Shown here one piece after another: positions 9,543 through 18,744 of a stretch of 64,000 nt of DNA. The stretch is from Thalassolituus sp006212115 (GTDB lineage: Bacteria > Pseudomonadota > Gammaproteobacteria > Pseudomonadales > Oceanobacteraceae): NCBI RefSeq assembly GCF_040372045.1, contig NZ_BAABWH010000001.1. One strand, 5' to 3'. How positions within the stretch are numbered: the first letter of the stretch is position 1; each line of letters starts with the position of its first letter. A model generated the notes under the pieces. That model was not told the DNA's origin, made no database searches, and saw nothing but the letters and a program-made list of their open reading frames with translations. The translations under genes and the position numbers were made by a program.

Positions 9543-9704
9543 GCTGACATTTCAACTGAAATACATTTTGTGTTGACTGCAGCGCGGGTTAATTAACAAC
9601 CAGTGTGCGACCGCAATTATGGAGATACTACGATGTACCGCCGGGTCAGGGCGGCTGGTATCATCGAGCGATTGTAGAAGTACAATCAGAGGCAGCGATG
9701 CTTT
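9543..9704. promoter_or_regulatory. ggpPS leader region with two inverted repeats
   Basis: Between the transporter stop and the ggpPS start lie GATTGTA-GAAG-TACAATC (9670-9687, perfect 7-bp arms) and a longer one with GATAC/GTATC outer arms and CCGCC/GGCGG inner arms (9624-9662). They would be in the ggpPS leader or act as operator sites. No promoter hexamers were convincing. Confidence 0.4.
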
Positions 9705-10979
9705 TCAGCCTGAAGCTGCCTGAGACGGTGTCGATTCCTGCTCGTCAAAATGCTCACTCTCATCAGGATGCATTTCTAACGCAGTAGGCGTCGTTCTTAC
9801 CATAGGTACGAATTGGGCAGGATCGCCTGTCGTCTCGTCCTTCGTTCTCTGATGCATTTTCCATACCGCCACCAGAAACAATGTGCCCTGAACTGCGGCA
9901 AAGTACACAGGCAGTGCACTTGCGCCGGTCATAGCCATCAGTTGCCCACTCAGGGCAGGACCAATTGCCGCACCAATACCGTGCACTAATAGCAAAGCAC
10001 TGCCCCCTGCGAGAATGTCGTCGTTGTCCAGATGATCAATAAGGTGTGCGACCGCTACCGGGTAAACCGCAAACGCCAAACCTCCGTAGAGCGCGATAGA
10101 GGCATACAACAATTCGACGCTGGCGAATGATGCTGGAACAATCAGCAGCGCCGAAATCGCCGCAAATGCAACAATACCGGCGAGTACCCGACGTCGGTCA
10201 AAACGGTCGGACAAGCGCCCGATGGGATACTGCAGTAACGCCCCGCCTATGATGCCCGCCGTTACAAAAGTCGCAATCTGACCGGTGGACAATCCGATGC
10301 GAGACGCATACAAGGCACTCATCCCCCAGAAGGCCCCCATTGCAAGACCGGATAGCAGAGCGGCACTGATTGCCACAGGCGCTATGCGCCATAAAAAACG
10401 TACCCCAAGGCGCTTCACCTGCTGCACCTCAGGCGGCCCGAAACGGGTCCCTGCCACCGGTACCAGAGACAGCGTGACCAGCATCGACGCTAATGCAAAT
10501 AACAGGTAACTGGACGCTGGCGCTAACGAAATAAACTGCTGTGATAATGCCAGAGCCCCAAGATTCACCACCATGTACACGGCAAATACTTGTCCACGAT
10601 GTTGAGCGGGCGTGGTGGAATTAAGCCAACTCTCGATAACGGTATAGAGGATCACCAATGCCGTTCCCGTCAGCACGCGCAATCCCCCCCACGCCCAGGC
10701 CGTAGCGAACACATCGTGCAACATCACAGAAACCGAGCCGACCGCAGCACACATTGCGAACGTTCGGATGTGCCCTACCCTGCGAATAAGTGGCAAAGCG
10801 AGAAACGTACCCACGAAAAAGCCGACAAAATAACCGGACATAATGAAGCCAATTGCCTGGTCGGTGAAGGCCTCTTCGCTGCCACGCACCGCCAGTAGGG
10901 TATTCAATAGCCCGCTGCCGAGTAGTAATAATGTCACGCCCGCCAGCAACGAGAATATCGGACGAATTTGTCTGATCAT
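9705..10979 (-). CDS. MFS transporter, YcaD-like
   Basis: 424 aa with about 12 hydrophobic segments between residues 7 and 385. The loop GRLSDRFDRRRVL between the two six-helix halves is the classic MFS motif, and RRVGHIR is its N-half counterpart. The C-terminal 50 residues are hydrophilic and acidic. It sits between the glucosylglycerol synthase and phosphorylase genes on the same strand, so uptake or export of glucosylglycerol, or of glycerol or glucose, is a reasonable guess, but the sequence gives no substrate. Confidence 0.75.
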   Translation of the reverse strand: MIRQIRPIFSLLAGVTLLLLGSGLLNTLLAVRGSEEAFTDQAIGFIMSGYFVGFFVGTFLALPLIRRVGHIRTFAMCAAVGSVSVMLHDVFATAWAWGGLRVLTGTALVILYTVIESWLNSTTPAQHRGQVFAVYMVVNLGALALSQQFISLAPASSYLLFALASMLVTLSLVPVAGTRFGPPEVQQVKRLGVRFLWRIAPVAISAALLSGLAMGAFWGMSALYASRIGLSTGQIATFVTAGIIGGALLQYPIGRLSDRFDRRRVLAGIVAFAAISALLIVPASFASVELLYASIALYGGLAFAVYPVAVAHLIDHLDNDDILAGGSALLLVHGIGAAIGPALSGQLMAMTGASALPVYFAAVQGTLFLVAVWKMHQRTKDETTGDPAQFVPMVRTTPTALEMHPDESEHFDEQESTPSQAASG

Positions 10980-11014
10980 TTGAAATCTAAACCTTGAACA
11001 ACGACTGTTTCAGA

Positions 11015-12457
11015 TCAACAAGTGTAGGATATTTCTTCCAGCGTTTCGGTATCGAGATAAGTAAGTACCGAAGTATTGAAGTTCAGATCAACAAATACCT
11101 CGCAATAATACTCACCATGTCGCCATGCCATGTGCACACTGCTGTCGTTGCTTGAATGCAGTTCAAAGTGACCGTCAAATGCTGGGTAGTTGGAGCGGAA
11201 CTCCATTAACTTAAACAGGCGCTTAACCACTGGGGAAGACAACGATTCTTTCGCTTCATCCAGACTGTAATAATGTCGGTTAATATCGCGCAGCTCCCCG
11301 GTTTCAGCCATCAGGTCTTCATCGTTCACTCCTGCCAGTAATCCAACGTAATACACCTGCGGAATACCCGGCGTAAAAAACTGAATCGCGCGAGCAGCAA
11401 TATAAGCATCATCATTTTGCATCAAGGCATCGTAAAAGGTGCAGGTGATCTGATAAATCGCCCCAACGCTGTGAATGTTAGCTGCAGACTTACGCATAAT
11501 TGGATCGGCACTGCGCTGCTGTAAGTTATCAATCAACGCTTTAATTCGTTCGTCAGGCAGGACACCCTCAACATCGGGAATGCATATACCATCGTGAGTA
11601 TCCAGTACGGTGACCATGTTGCGTGGGCACATGCGTAACCAATGCTTCAGATACACACTGTTCGCATCCAATAGCGAAAACAGGACCAGCGGAGGCAAGG
11701 CGAACCCATACGGGTGCATATCACGCCGACTAATGGCGTATTGATAACTGCTGTGGTCGTGGACCTCAGGCAAACAACGCGCCCCGTGCTTTTGTGCGAC
11801 GGAATTCACCCAGTCGAGATTACGATACACATCGGGCTCAACCAGGAAACAACTGCTGCCAACCCGTTTGGTGGTATAACCAAATGCATCGAGACGAAAT
11901 AATTTAACGCCTTTAGATGCGAGAAAGGCAATGTACTCTTCCATCAGCTCGTAGGTCGCATCGGACTCGTAATTCAGATCAATCTGTTGCTCGGTGAACG
12001 TACACCAGACACGCTCTTTTGAACCGTCGGCGAAGGTAATCTCGCGAAACGGCTCTTTTTCTTTGCGGATATGAATCTTCGCCATGTCATCGGGGGTGAA
12101 CTCGCCCATTTTATCGACGCGTACAAACAGATCTGCGTATTTCGACTGGTCTTTATGCTGAAGAAAGTCTTTGAACTCCTCAGACTCGTCAGAAATGTGA
12201 TTCACAGTCAGGTCAGCACACACATCGAACTGGGCAGCAATGCGCTCTATATCGGCCCAGTTACCGTACGCAGAGTCGACTTCCTTGTGTGTCAGCGGTG
12301 AAAATCCGGCGTCGGCGTTCGACGGGTAAAAAGGCAGAATGTGAACGCCCCCCACAGCGGTGTCGAGGTACTGCTCCATAAAGCCCGCAAGGTCTTTGAG
12401 GTCTTTACCGATCCGGTCGGGATAAGCGATAAGTTGTACTGCGTTTCTCAGTGACAT
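11015..12457 (-). CDS. GH13_18 phosphorylase, probably glucosylglycerol phosphorylase
   Basis: 480 aa with an excellent GAGGAGGG site. It is a sucrose-phosphorylase-like GH13 enzyme: nucleophile D190 (FRLDAFG), acid/base E231 (CLPEVHDH) and D289 (LDTHDG) stand almost exactly where they do in Bifidobacterium sucrose phosphorylase (192, 232, 290). A GH13_18 enzyme from Marinobacter is known to phosphorolyse 2-O-alpha-glucosylglycerol. The cassette with ggpPS makes that activity more likely here than sucrose or glucosylglycerate phosphorolysis. It would recycle the solute to glucose-1-phosphate and glycerol when salinity falls. It ends 36 bases before the transporter gene, so the three form one likely operon, with the phosphorylase first. 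Confidence 0.8.
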   Translation of the reverse strand: MSLRNAVQLIAYPDRIGKDLKDLAGFMEQYLDTAVGGVHILPFYPSNADAGFSPLTHKEVDSAYGNWADIERIAAQFDVCADLTVNHISDESEEFKDFLQHKDQSKYADLFVRVDKMGEFTPDDMAKIHIRKEKEPFREITFADGSKERVWCTFTEQQIDLNYESDATYELMEEYIAFLASKGVKLFRLDAFGYTTKRVGSSCFLVEPDVYRNLDWVNSVAQKHGARCLPEVHDHSSYQYAISRRDMHPYGFALPPLVLFSLLDANSVYLKHWLRMCPRNMVTVLDTHDGICIPDVEGVLPDERIKALIDNLQQRSADPIMRKSAANIHSVGAIYQITCTFYDALMQNDDAYIAARAIQFFTPGIPQVYYVGLLAGVNDEDLMAETGELRDINRHYYSLDEAKESLSSPVVKRLFKLMEFRSNYPAFDGHFELHSSNDSSVHMAWRHGEYYCEVFVDLNFNTSVLTYLDTETLEEISYTC

Positions 12458-12889
12458 AGTGCCCTCCTCTGTTATTACCCTAACGCAAACCCATGACGAT
12501 TCACTTTTACGACGGGTATGGGCTCGACGTTCTGGTCATTCTGTGATGGTCGAGGACACAAAAGGTTCATGCTTTTTCCTGAACCAAGCCAGAACCCATG
12601 CGGGTATATCGGTTGTGCTATAGGAGGGGGTGAGCTGCGCTATCCAATTGACCTGAAAGGGATTTTCGGGTATTTTCGCGCCCAACGAAAAAGGCAAATG
12701 TTATGTAGAGTCAGTTGCGTATGGCACTGGCCAAGATCTGATCGACAGGTCTTCTATCTTCATACAGACGGGCAGTGACCCATATGAACTTCATAGTCTC
12801 ACTGCTCAGAGGTCTGCATCTGAGGACACCCCTTGACCCCGGACTTCTGCCTGCACTGAAAGAGTTTCTGAATTAAAGGCGATTCCCTA
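12458..12889. other. Divergent intergenic region with mqo leader
   Basis: This 430-bp gap feeds the phosphorylase operon to the left and mqo to the right. On the plus strand, after a candidate promoter at 12648, two stem-loops lie at 12772-12805 (GCAGTGA/TCACTGC arms with an inner TATGA/TCATA pair) and 12805-12824 (CTCAGA/TCTGAG). A 30-codon frame (12784-12876) starts inside the first hairpin but has no good ribosome site. A further hairpin GGTTCA/TGAACC lies at 12564-12585. Confidence 0.4.
12648..12676 (+). promoter_or_regulatory. Candidate sigma-70 promoter for mqo
   Basis: TTGACC (12648-12653) and TATTTT (12671-12676) are exactly 17 bases apart. Transcription from here would give a leader of about 205 bases containing two stem-loops. 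Confidence 0.4.
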
Positions 12890-14371
12890 ATGACGACAGA
12901 AAAGGTCGACGTACTGCTCGTAGGCGGCGGTGCGATGAGTGCAACCCTGGGTACACTTCTGAACAGATTGGACCCATCCCTGAAAATTACACTGGTTGAG
13001 CGCCTCGACCATGTCGCTCACGAGAGCACCGACGGCTGGAACAATGCCGGTACCGGCCACGCTGGCTACTGCGAACTGAACTACACGCCGCAAACCGCAG
13101 ATGGTGACGTAGAGATTGATCGCGCTCTATCTATCAATGCGAACTTCGAAATTTCTCTGCAGCTCTGGAGTTACCTGGTCCGTCAGGGTGGCTTGCCGGA
13201 ACCAGAAAACTTTATCAATACGACACCGCATATGAGCTTTGTATGGGGTGAGGACAACGTCGCTTTCCTGCGTCGTCGTCATGAAAAGCTGAGTGCCCAC
13301 CATCTTTTCAAAGAGATGGAATACTCAGAAGATCCAGCGGTCCTCAATGAGTGGATGCCACTCGTTATGGAAGGCCGTGATCCTGATGAGAAAGTGGCAG
13401 CTACCCGCATCCCTCACGGTACCGATGTCGACTTCGGCTCCCTCGCCCGCAATATGGTGAAGAGCCTGCAAGAGAGTGACAACTTCAACCTGCTGCTCAG
13501 TCACGAAGTGAATGACTTTGACCATGCCAAAGACGGCAGCTGGCACGTACGAGTAAAAGATCGTACCTCTGGCAAGTCCAAGACCATCCAAGCTGACTTT
13601 GTCTTCCTTGGCGCCGGTGGTGGAGCACTGCCTCTGCTGCAGGAGTCCGGAATTGATGAAGCGGATGGCTACGGCGGCTTCCCGGTGTCCGGCATGTGGC
13701 TGGTCTGCAAAGACCCTGCGATCGTCGCCCGTCACAGCGCAAAAGTGTACGGTAAAGCTGCTATTGGCGCGCCGCCAATGTCGGTTCCTCACCTTGATAC
13801 ACGGATTATCAACGGCGAACCTGCACTACTGTTTGGTCCATTCGCGGGTTTCACCATGAAATTCCTGAAGTCTGGTTCAAAGCTCGACCTGCTGAAGTCT
13901 GTCAGCGTCAGCAATTTGATGCCAATGGTGGATGTCGGTTTCAACAACATGGACCTGACTAAGTATCTGATCAGCGAAGTACGCCAGTCTCACAAAGAAC
14001 GTGTCAGCACGCTGCGCGACTACTTCCCAGACTGTAAAGCCGACGATTGGACTCTGGCACGCGCCGGTCAGCGTGTTCAGATCATTAAGAAAGATGGTAG
14101 TGGCCGCGGCAAACTAGAATTTGGTACCGAGCTGGTTGCTGCGAAAGATGGCTCATTGGCGGCGCTGCTTGGTGCCTCTCCCGGTGCCTCTGTTGCTGTA
14201 CAGGCTATGATTGAAGTTCTGGAGCGCTGCTTCCCTGAGAAAATGGCAGCAGGCTGGAACCAGCGCCTGAAGGAGATGATTCCATCGTACGGTGAATCAC
14301 TGAAGACGGATGCCGCTCTGCTTGAGCGTGTACGTTCAGACGTACTGGACACGCTCAAAATCGGCGAATAA
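12890..14371 (+). CDS. mqo: Malate:quinone oxidoreductase
   Basis: 493 aa. The N-terminus is an FAD-binding Rossmann motif (VDVLLVGGGAMSATLG), and the stretch STDGWNNAGTGHAGYCELNYTP is highly characteristic of Mqo. It oxidises malate to oxaloacetate at the membrane and passes electrons to quinone, replacing or supplementing soluble malate dehydrogenase in the TCA cycle. Length matches the family. No partner genes are adjacent, although the oxaloacetate decarboxylase genes lie about 700 bases downstream on the other strand and would consume the product. A clear terminator follows. Confidence 0.95.
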   Translation: MTTEKVDVLLVGGGAMSATLGTLLNRLDPSLKITLVERLDHVAHESTDGWNNAGTGHAGYCELNYTPQTADGDVEIDRALSINANFEISLQLWSYLVRQGGLPEPENFINTTPHMSFVWGEDNVAFLRRRHEKLSAHHLFKEMEYSEDPAVLNEWMPLVMEGRDPDEKVAATRIPHGTDVDFGSLARNMVKSLQESDNFNLLLSHEVNDFDHAKDGSWHVRVKDRTSGKSKTIQADFVFLGAGGGALPLLQESGIDEADGYGGFPVSGMWLVCKDPAIVARHSAKVYGKAAIGAPPMSVPHLDTRIINGEPALLFGPFAGFTMKFLKSGSKLDLLKSVSVSNLMPMVDVGFNNMDLTKYLISEVRQSHKERVSTLRDYFPDCKADDWTLARAGQRVQIIKKDGSGRGKLEFGTELVAAKDGSLAALLGASPGASVAVQAMIEVLERCFPEKMAAGWNQRLKEMIPSYGESLKTDAALLERVRSDVLDTLKIGE

Positions 14372-14392
14372 CTCTTTCGTTGTTAAGCAAAA

Positions 14393-14417
14393 GAACCAGG
14401 CACTGCCTGGTTTTTTT
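14393..14417 (+). terminator. mqo terminator
   Basis: AACCAGGC and GCCTGGTT form the stem with loop ACT, followed by seven T residues, 20 bases after the mqo stop. Confidence 0.9.
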
Positions 14418-14424
14418 ATGCCCC

Positions 14425-14940
14425 CTATTCCCCGTGCGTCAGCGGCTTTTCTTTCGCCTGATCTGGGTCTGCCCGTTTATCTCTTTCCACCTCATCCTCT
14501 GCCGAGTCCGGAGAAGACTGGGCTTCTTGCTTAATGACACCGCCAAATTGCAGCACGAGGAAATTAATCACCGAAAGCGTAATCGCAATTTCATAATGGC
14601 TGTAGGCTACAGAAACCCCTATGGCACCCGTATTCCAGATACTGGCGGCGGTCGCGGTACCGGATACATTACTGCCTTTTTTAAGGATAGCGCCACCGCC
14701 GATAAAGCCGATGCCTGTGATCAGACCGTACATCACCTTCGCTTCTGCAGCTGAACCACTGTATACCTGCATCGCAAGAAGCATGTAGCCGCATGATGCG
14801 ACGGACACCAACGGAAACGTTCTCAGCCCCACTCCTTTACTGCGCAGTTCGCGATTTACAGCGACAGGAACCGCCAACAGGAACGCAATGCCCAGTCGGA
14901 TAAAATGATCCAACATCTGAGCCCACTCTATCTCTGTCAT
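14425..14940 (-). CDS. MgtC/SapB-family inner membrane protein
   Basis: 171 aa from the ATG at 14940, which has GGGAGA upstream; a longer frame begins at 15042 but that part looks untranslated. Four to five transmembrane segments lie between residues 10 and 125. Motifs RELRSKGVGLRT and GIGFIGGGAILK are diagnostic of the MgtC/SapB fold. The tail is hydrophilic and acidic (DSAEDEVERDKRADPD). MgtC proteins are linked to magnesium limitation and control of F-type ATPase in some pathogens; many environmental members, like this one, have no known job. It lacks the C-terminal ACT-like domain of true MgtC. Confidence 0.8.
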   Translation of the reverse strand: MTEIEWAQMLDHFIRLGIAFLLAVPVAVNRELRSKGVGLRTFPLVSVASCGYMLLAMQVYSGSAAEAKVMYGLITGIGFIGGGAILKKGSNVSGTATAASIWNTGAIGVSVAYSHYEIAITLSVINFLVLQFGGVIKQEAQSSPDSAEDEVERDKRADPDQAKEKPLTHGE

Positions 14941-15047
14941 TGCACTCTCCCTTTGTGGTTGGCGGAGTTCGCCAAGTATGAAACCCTTACCACTCAGTTC
15001 GAACACAAAGCCGGACCCCAGTTCCGCTTTTTCACAAGGCAAAAAAA

Positions 15048-15070
15048 AACGGCACCTTTGCGGTGCCGTT
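15048..15070 (-). terminator. Terminator of the oadGAB operon
   Basis: Read leftward, AACGGCACC pairs with GGTGCCGTT and is followed by nine T residues. It lies just behind the oadB stop. Confidence 0.9.
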
Positions 15071-15091
15071 CTTTTATTCTGCAGAAGACGA

Positions 15092-16402
15092 TCAGCCGAA
15101 AAAGGAGATCATCACACCCGCAGCGACTGCTGAACCGATTACACCCGCTACGTTCGGGCCCATCGCGTGCATCAACAGGAAGTTCTGGCCGTTGGCCTCC
15201 AGACCCACTTTGTTCGACACACGTGCCGCCATCGGAACTGCGGATACACCAGCAGAACCAATCAGTGGGTTGATAGCATCCTTCGACAGTGCGTTCATGA
15301 TCTTGGCCATCAGAACACCCGCTGCAGTACCAACCATAAAGGCAACCAGACCCAGAACAATAATCGCCAGAGTGCTGCCATTCAGGAAGGCGTCTGAGCT
15401 CATCTTGTAGCCCACAGACAGACCGAGGAAGATAGTCACAACGTTAATCAGTGCATTCTGAGCGGTATCGCTCAGACGCTCTACTACGCCAGACTCTTTC
15501 ATCAGGTTACCAAAGCAGAACATACCCAGCAGTGGCGCTGCTGATGGCAGCAGAACCGCAACCAGTACCAGTACCGCAATTGGGAAGACAATCTTCTCGC
15601 CCTTAGACACAGTACGCAGCTGGCTCATGGCGATCTGACGCTCAGACTCAGTCGTCAGAGCTTTCATAATTGGTGGCTGAATCAGCGGTACCAAAGCCAT
15701 GTAGGAATAGGCTGCAACGGCGATTGCACCTAGCAGTTCAGGCGCCAGCTTCGATGCAATAAAGATCGAAGTCGGGCCGTCAGCACCACCGATAATACCA
15801 ATCGCTGCCGCCTGCTGAACGGTGAAGTCCATCAGACCAGCATCAGTCAGCAGAACCGCACCAGCAACCGTACCGAAGATACCAAACTGAGCAGCCGCGC
15901 CGAGAAGCAGTGTTTTCGGGTTAGCCAGCAGTGGACCAAAGTCTGTCATTGCGCCTACACCCATGAAGATCAGCAGCGGTGCAACACCACTGGCAATCGT
16001 CATGCTGTAGAAAACGTACAGCATGCCGCTGTCGTATCCGAGGGCAGAACCCAGTGCGACGGCTTTCTTGTAAACAAGGCCCTGCACTTCGTAGACTTCT
16101 TTATAAGCCGCAAAGACTTCTTGCATGCTGGCATTGGCTGCCAGACCGAAAAGCTGCGCGAATTCACGGAGAACGTTAGCGTCTCCAGAGCGAATCGCCG
16201 CTTCCGCTGCCGACCAGCCCATACCCGCGCTCGGGATATTTACCATCAGCGTACCGACAGCAATAGGCAGAAGAAGCAGTGGTTCAAAACCTTTTTTGAT
16301 GGCCAGGTACAACATACCGAAGGCCACCAGAATCATGAATGCCTGGCCTGGCTCGATGTGAGCGATACCAGTGTCATTCCATAGTCGGAGTAAACTTTCC
16401 AT
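15092..16402 (-). CDS. oadB: Oxaloacetate decarboxylase beta subunit (sodium pump channel)
   Basis: 436 aa, strongly hydrophobic with about ten membrane segments. The segment GGADGPTSIFIASKLAPE carries the conserved aspartate of the sodium-binding region, and SYMALVPLIQPPI is the second family signature. The beta subunit takes carboxybiotin from the alpha subunit, decarboxylates it and moves sodium ions out of the cell. It begins 13 bases after the alpha gene. Close relatives serve methylmalonyl-CoA or glutaconyl-CoA decarboxylases, but the alpha subunit next door fixes the substrate class. Confidence 0.93.
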   Translation of the reverse strand: MESLLRLWNDTGIAHIEPGQAFMILVAFGMLYLAIKKGFEPLLLLPIAVGTLMVNIPSAGMGWSAAEAAIRSGDANVLREFAQLFGLAANASMQEVFAAYKEVYEVQGLVYKKAVALGSALGYDSGMLYVFYSMTIASGVAPLLIFMGVGAMTDFGPLLANPKTLLLGAAAQFGIFGTVAGAVLLTDAGLMDFTVQQAAAIGIIGGADGPTSIFIASKLAPELLGAIAVAAYSYMALVPLIQPPIMKALTTESERQIAMSQLRTVSKGEKIVFPIAVLVLVAVLLPSAAPLLGMFCFGNLMKESGVVERLSDTAQNALINVVTIFLGLSVGYKMSSDAFLNGSTLAIIVLGLVAFMVGTAAGVLMAKIMNALSKDAINPLIGSAGVSAVPMAARVSNKVGLEANGQNFLLMHAMGPNVAGVIGSAVAAGVMISFFG

Positions 16403-16415
16403 CAGTCAGCCCCCA

Positions 16416-18194
16416 TTAACCCAGCGTGTAGAGGGTATCACCCACTTTCACAGCAGCACCTTCCGCAGCTGTCACACTGCCAACGGTTCCTGCACGAGGT
16501 GCGCGGACTTCTGTTTCCATCTTCATGGCTTCCAGAATGATTACCACGTCGCCTTCGTTCACAGCCTGACCTGGCTGAACCAGAACTTTCCAGACGTTAC
16601 CTGCCAGTGGCGCAGTAATTGGATCACCACCGCCAGCAGCAACAGGCGCTGCTGCTGCTGCAGCGTTGCCAGAGTCGCCACCGAATGACATAGGCGCACC
16701 ATTGACTGGAGCCAGTTCAGTCACGTCACCGCCGTCATCAACCTTAACCACGTACTCGTTGCCATCAACGGTGACCGTGAAGGTGTCTTCGTCAGCGCCT
16801 TTTGGAGCTGGCTCGAAGGCATCAGGGTTGTTGCGGTTTTCGAGGAACTTAGGAGCGATCTGCGGGAACATAGCGTACGTCAGAGCGTCATCGATCTTGT
16901 CGGCAGACAATGCGATACCTTTCTCTGAAGCCAGTTTCTCAACGTCAGCAATCACTTTGTCGAGTTCGTTCTCGATCAGGTCTGCAGGACGACAGGTAAT
17001 GGCTTCTTTACCGTCCAGAACGCGGGCTTGCAGCTCAGCGTTCATGGCAGCAGGTGCCGCACCGTATTCGCCTTTCAGGATGCCCTGAGTTTCTTTAGAG
17101 ATAGACTTGTAACGCTCGCCAGTCAGAACGTTCAGTACTGCTTGAGTGCCTACGATCTGTGAAGTTGGAGTCACCAGTGGGATGTGGCCCAGATCTTCAC
17201 GAACTCGTGGAATCTCTTTCAGAACCTCATCGAACTTGTCGGACGCACCCTGCTCACGCAGCTGGTTTTCCATGTTGGTCAGCATGCCGCCTGGAACCTG
17301 TGCTACCAGGATACGGCTGTCTGTACCGCGCAGTGCGCCTTCAAACTTGGAATATTTCTTACGTACTTCACGGAAGTAAGCAGCGATTTCTTCGATCAGC
17401 AGCAGATCCAGACCGGTATCACGATCAGTACCCTTCAGCGCAGCGACAACAGATTCAGTCGCGGTATGACCGTACGTCATGGACATAGAAGAGATAGCGG
17501 TATCAACACGGTCAATACCCGCTTCAATCGCTTTCAGGATGGTCATGTCAGACATGCCAGCCGTCGCGTGTGCGTGCAGTTGAACTTCGAGGTCAGTCTG
17601 CGACTTCAGACGTGATACCAACTCAAATGCTTCGTATGGAGTCAGGATGCCTGCCATATCTTTAATGGCGATGGAATCAGCACCCATGTCTTCGATCTGC
17701 TTCGCCAGATCAATCCAGGATTCCAGTGTGTGTACCGGGCTGGTTGTGTAAGACAGAGTACCCTGCGCGTGTTTGCCTTGCTTCTTAACAGCTTTCAGTG
17801 CTGTTTCCAGGTTGCGAGGGTCATTCATTGCGTCAAACACGCGGAAAACGTCTACGCCATTGGTTGCAGCACGCTCTACAAACTTCTCTACCACGTCATC
17901 AGCATAGTGACGGTAGCCGAGGAGGTTCTGACCACGCAGCAGCATCTGGTGCTTGGTCTTTGGCATGGCCTTCTTGAATTCACGGATACGATCCCACGGA
18001 TCTTCACCGAGGAAACGGATACAGGAATCGAATGTCGCACCGCCCCAGGATTCAAGCGACCAGTAACCTACCTGATCAAGTTTTTCAGCGATTGGGAGCA
18101 TGTCATCAATGCGCATGCGAGTAGCCAGAATAGACTGGTGTGCGTCACGCAGGACGACGTCGGTGATACCTAATGGTTTTTTGGAATCGGTCAT
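16416..18194 (-). CDS. oadA: Oxaloacetate decarboxylase alpha subunit (biotin carboxyltransferase)
   Basis: 592 aa. Residues 1-470 form the carboxyltransferase TIM barrel and PYC_OADA domain (VVLRDAHQS at the start, metal site LHAHATAGMS). An Ala-rich linker (residues 500-520) leads to a biotinyl domain with the biotinylated lysine K558 in EAMKMETE. It transfers CO2 from oxaloacetate to biotin, giving pyruvate. Gene order gamma-alpha-beta is the usual one for this pump. Gene neighbours of pyruvate carboxylase would instead include a biotin carboxylase subunit, which is absent here. Confidence 0.93.
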   Translation of the reverse strand: MTDSKKPLGITDVVLRDAHQSILATRMRIDDMLPIAEKLDQVGYWSLESWGGATFDSCIRFLGEDPWDRIREFKKAMPKTKHQMLLRGQNLLGYRHYADDVVEKFVERAATNGVDVFRVFDAMNDPRNLETALKAVKKQGKHAQGTLSYTTSPVHTLESWIDLAKQIEDMGADSIAIKDMAGILTPYEAFELVSRLKSQTDLEVQLHAHATAGMSDMTILKAIEAGIDRVDTAISSMSMTYGHTATESVVAALKGTDRDTGLDLLLIEEIAAYFREVRKKYSKFEGALRGTDSRILVAQVPGGMLTNMENQLREQGASDKFDEVLKEIPRVREDLGHIPLVTPTSQIVGTQAVLNVLTGERYKSISKETQGILKGEYGAAPAAMNAELQARVLDGKEAITCRPADLIENELDKVIADVEKLASEKGIALSADKIDDALTYAMFPQIAPKFLENRNNPDAFEPAPKGADEDTFTVTVDGNEYVVKVDDGGDVTELAPVNGAPMSFGGDSGNAAAAAAPVAAGGGDPITAPLAGNVWKVLVQPGQAVNEGDVVIILEAMKMETEVRAPRAGTVGSVTAAEGAAVKVGDTLYTLG

Positions 18195-18256
18195 GGGTTA
18201 TGGCCTTTTCTTCCGTAGACGTTTTTAATTAACGTTAGTTCTTCTTATATCGCACC

Positions 18257-18505
18257 TTACTTGTGGCGGGCACGATGCTCTTTTACTGCCGCAGATAATA
18301 CCTTTAACAACTGCGGATCCACCCCTGTGGTCTGTGGCGCTGGGGCTGGTGTAGCCGCTGGCACTTCTACCTCAGGAGCAAGTTTGTTCACAATTCTGGA
18401 CATGGCACCGGTTACGAACACCAGCATTGTCAAAAAGACAAAGACGACGCCCATACCGAAAATCATCAACTCCACGCCTTGTGATACGACGCTTGGCTCA
18501 GCCAT
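18257..18505 (-). CDS. oadG: Oxaloacetate decarboxylase gamma subunit
   Basis: 82 aa from the ATG at 18505 with GAGGAG six bases upstream; longer frames to 18562 have no ribosome site. One N-terminal membrane helix (LMIFGMGVVFVFLTMLVFV) is followed by a Pro/Ala linker (VPAATPAPAPQ) and a short cytoplasmic tail ending in REHRARHK-like EHRARHK; histidines in this tail bind zinc in known gamma subunits. It anchors the alpha subunit to the membrane. First gene of the oadGAB operon. Confidence 0.9.
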   Translation of the reverse strand: MAEPSVVSQGVELMIFGMGVVFVFLTMLVFVTGAMSRIVNKLAPEVEVPAATPAPAPQTTGVDPQLLKVLSAAVKEHRARHK

Positions 18506-18744
18506 GCAACGCTCCTCTGATTGGTCTGTGTGGATCTTTCCGTTTCCATCGGCCGGACGCAATGCGCCCTACCTATGGTTCCGGCAAGCTGCGGTAGAGT
18601 ACTGAACTTACACAACTAACGCAACGGCCTAAAGCGGCCACTCAAAGCCGCGTCAAACCTGTCCTACATAACGACAAATAGCGCCTGCGCAAGCCTTTCA
18701 CGTATACTCGCCGCCCACTCATTCCTACTTGTTTACGGCGAAAT

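Noticed and set aside
11015..12457. Sucrose phosphorylase or glucosylglycerate phosphorylase
   Set aside because: Possible from the GH13_18 family alone, but the ggpPS fusion in the same operon favours glucosylglycerol.
12518..12778. 86-codon plus-strand frame upstream of mqo
   Set aside because: No ribosome site and a random-looking product; the region is better explained as a promoter and leader.
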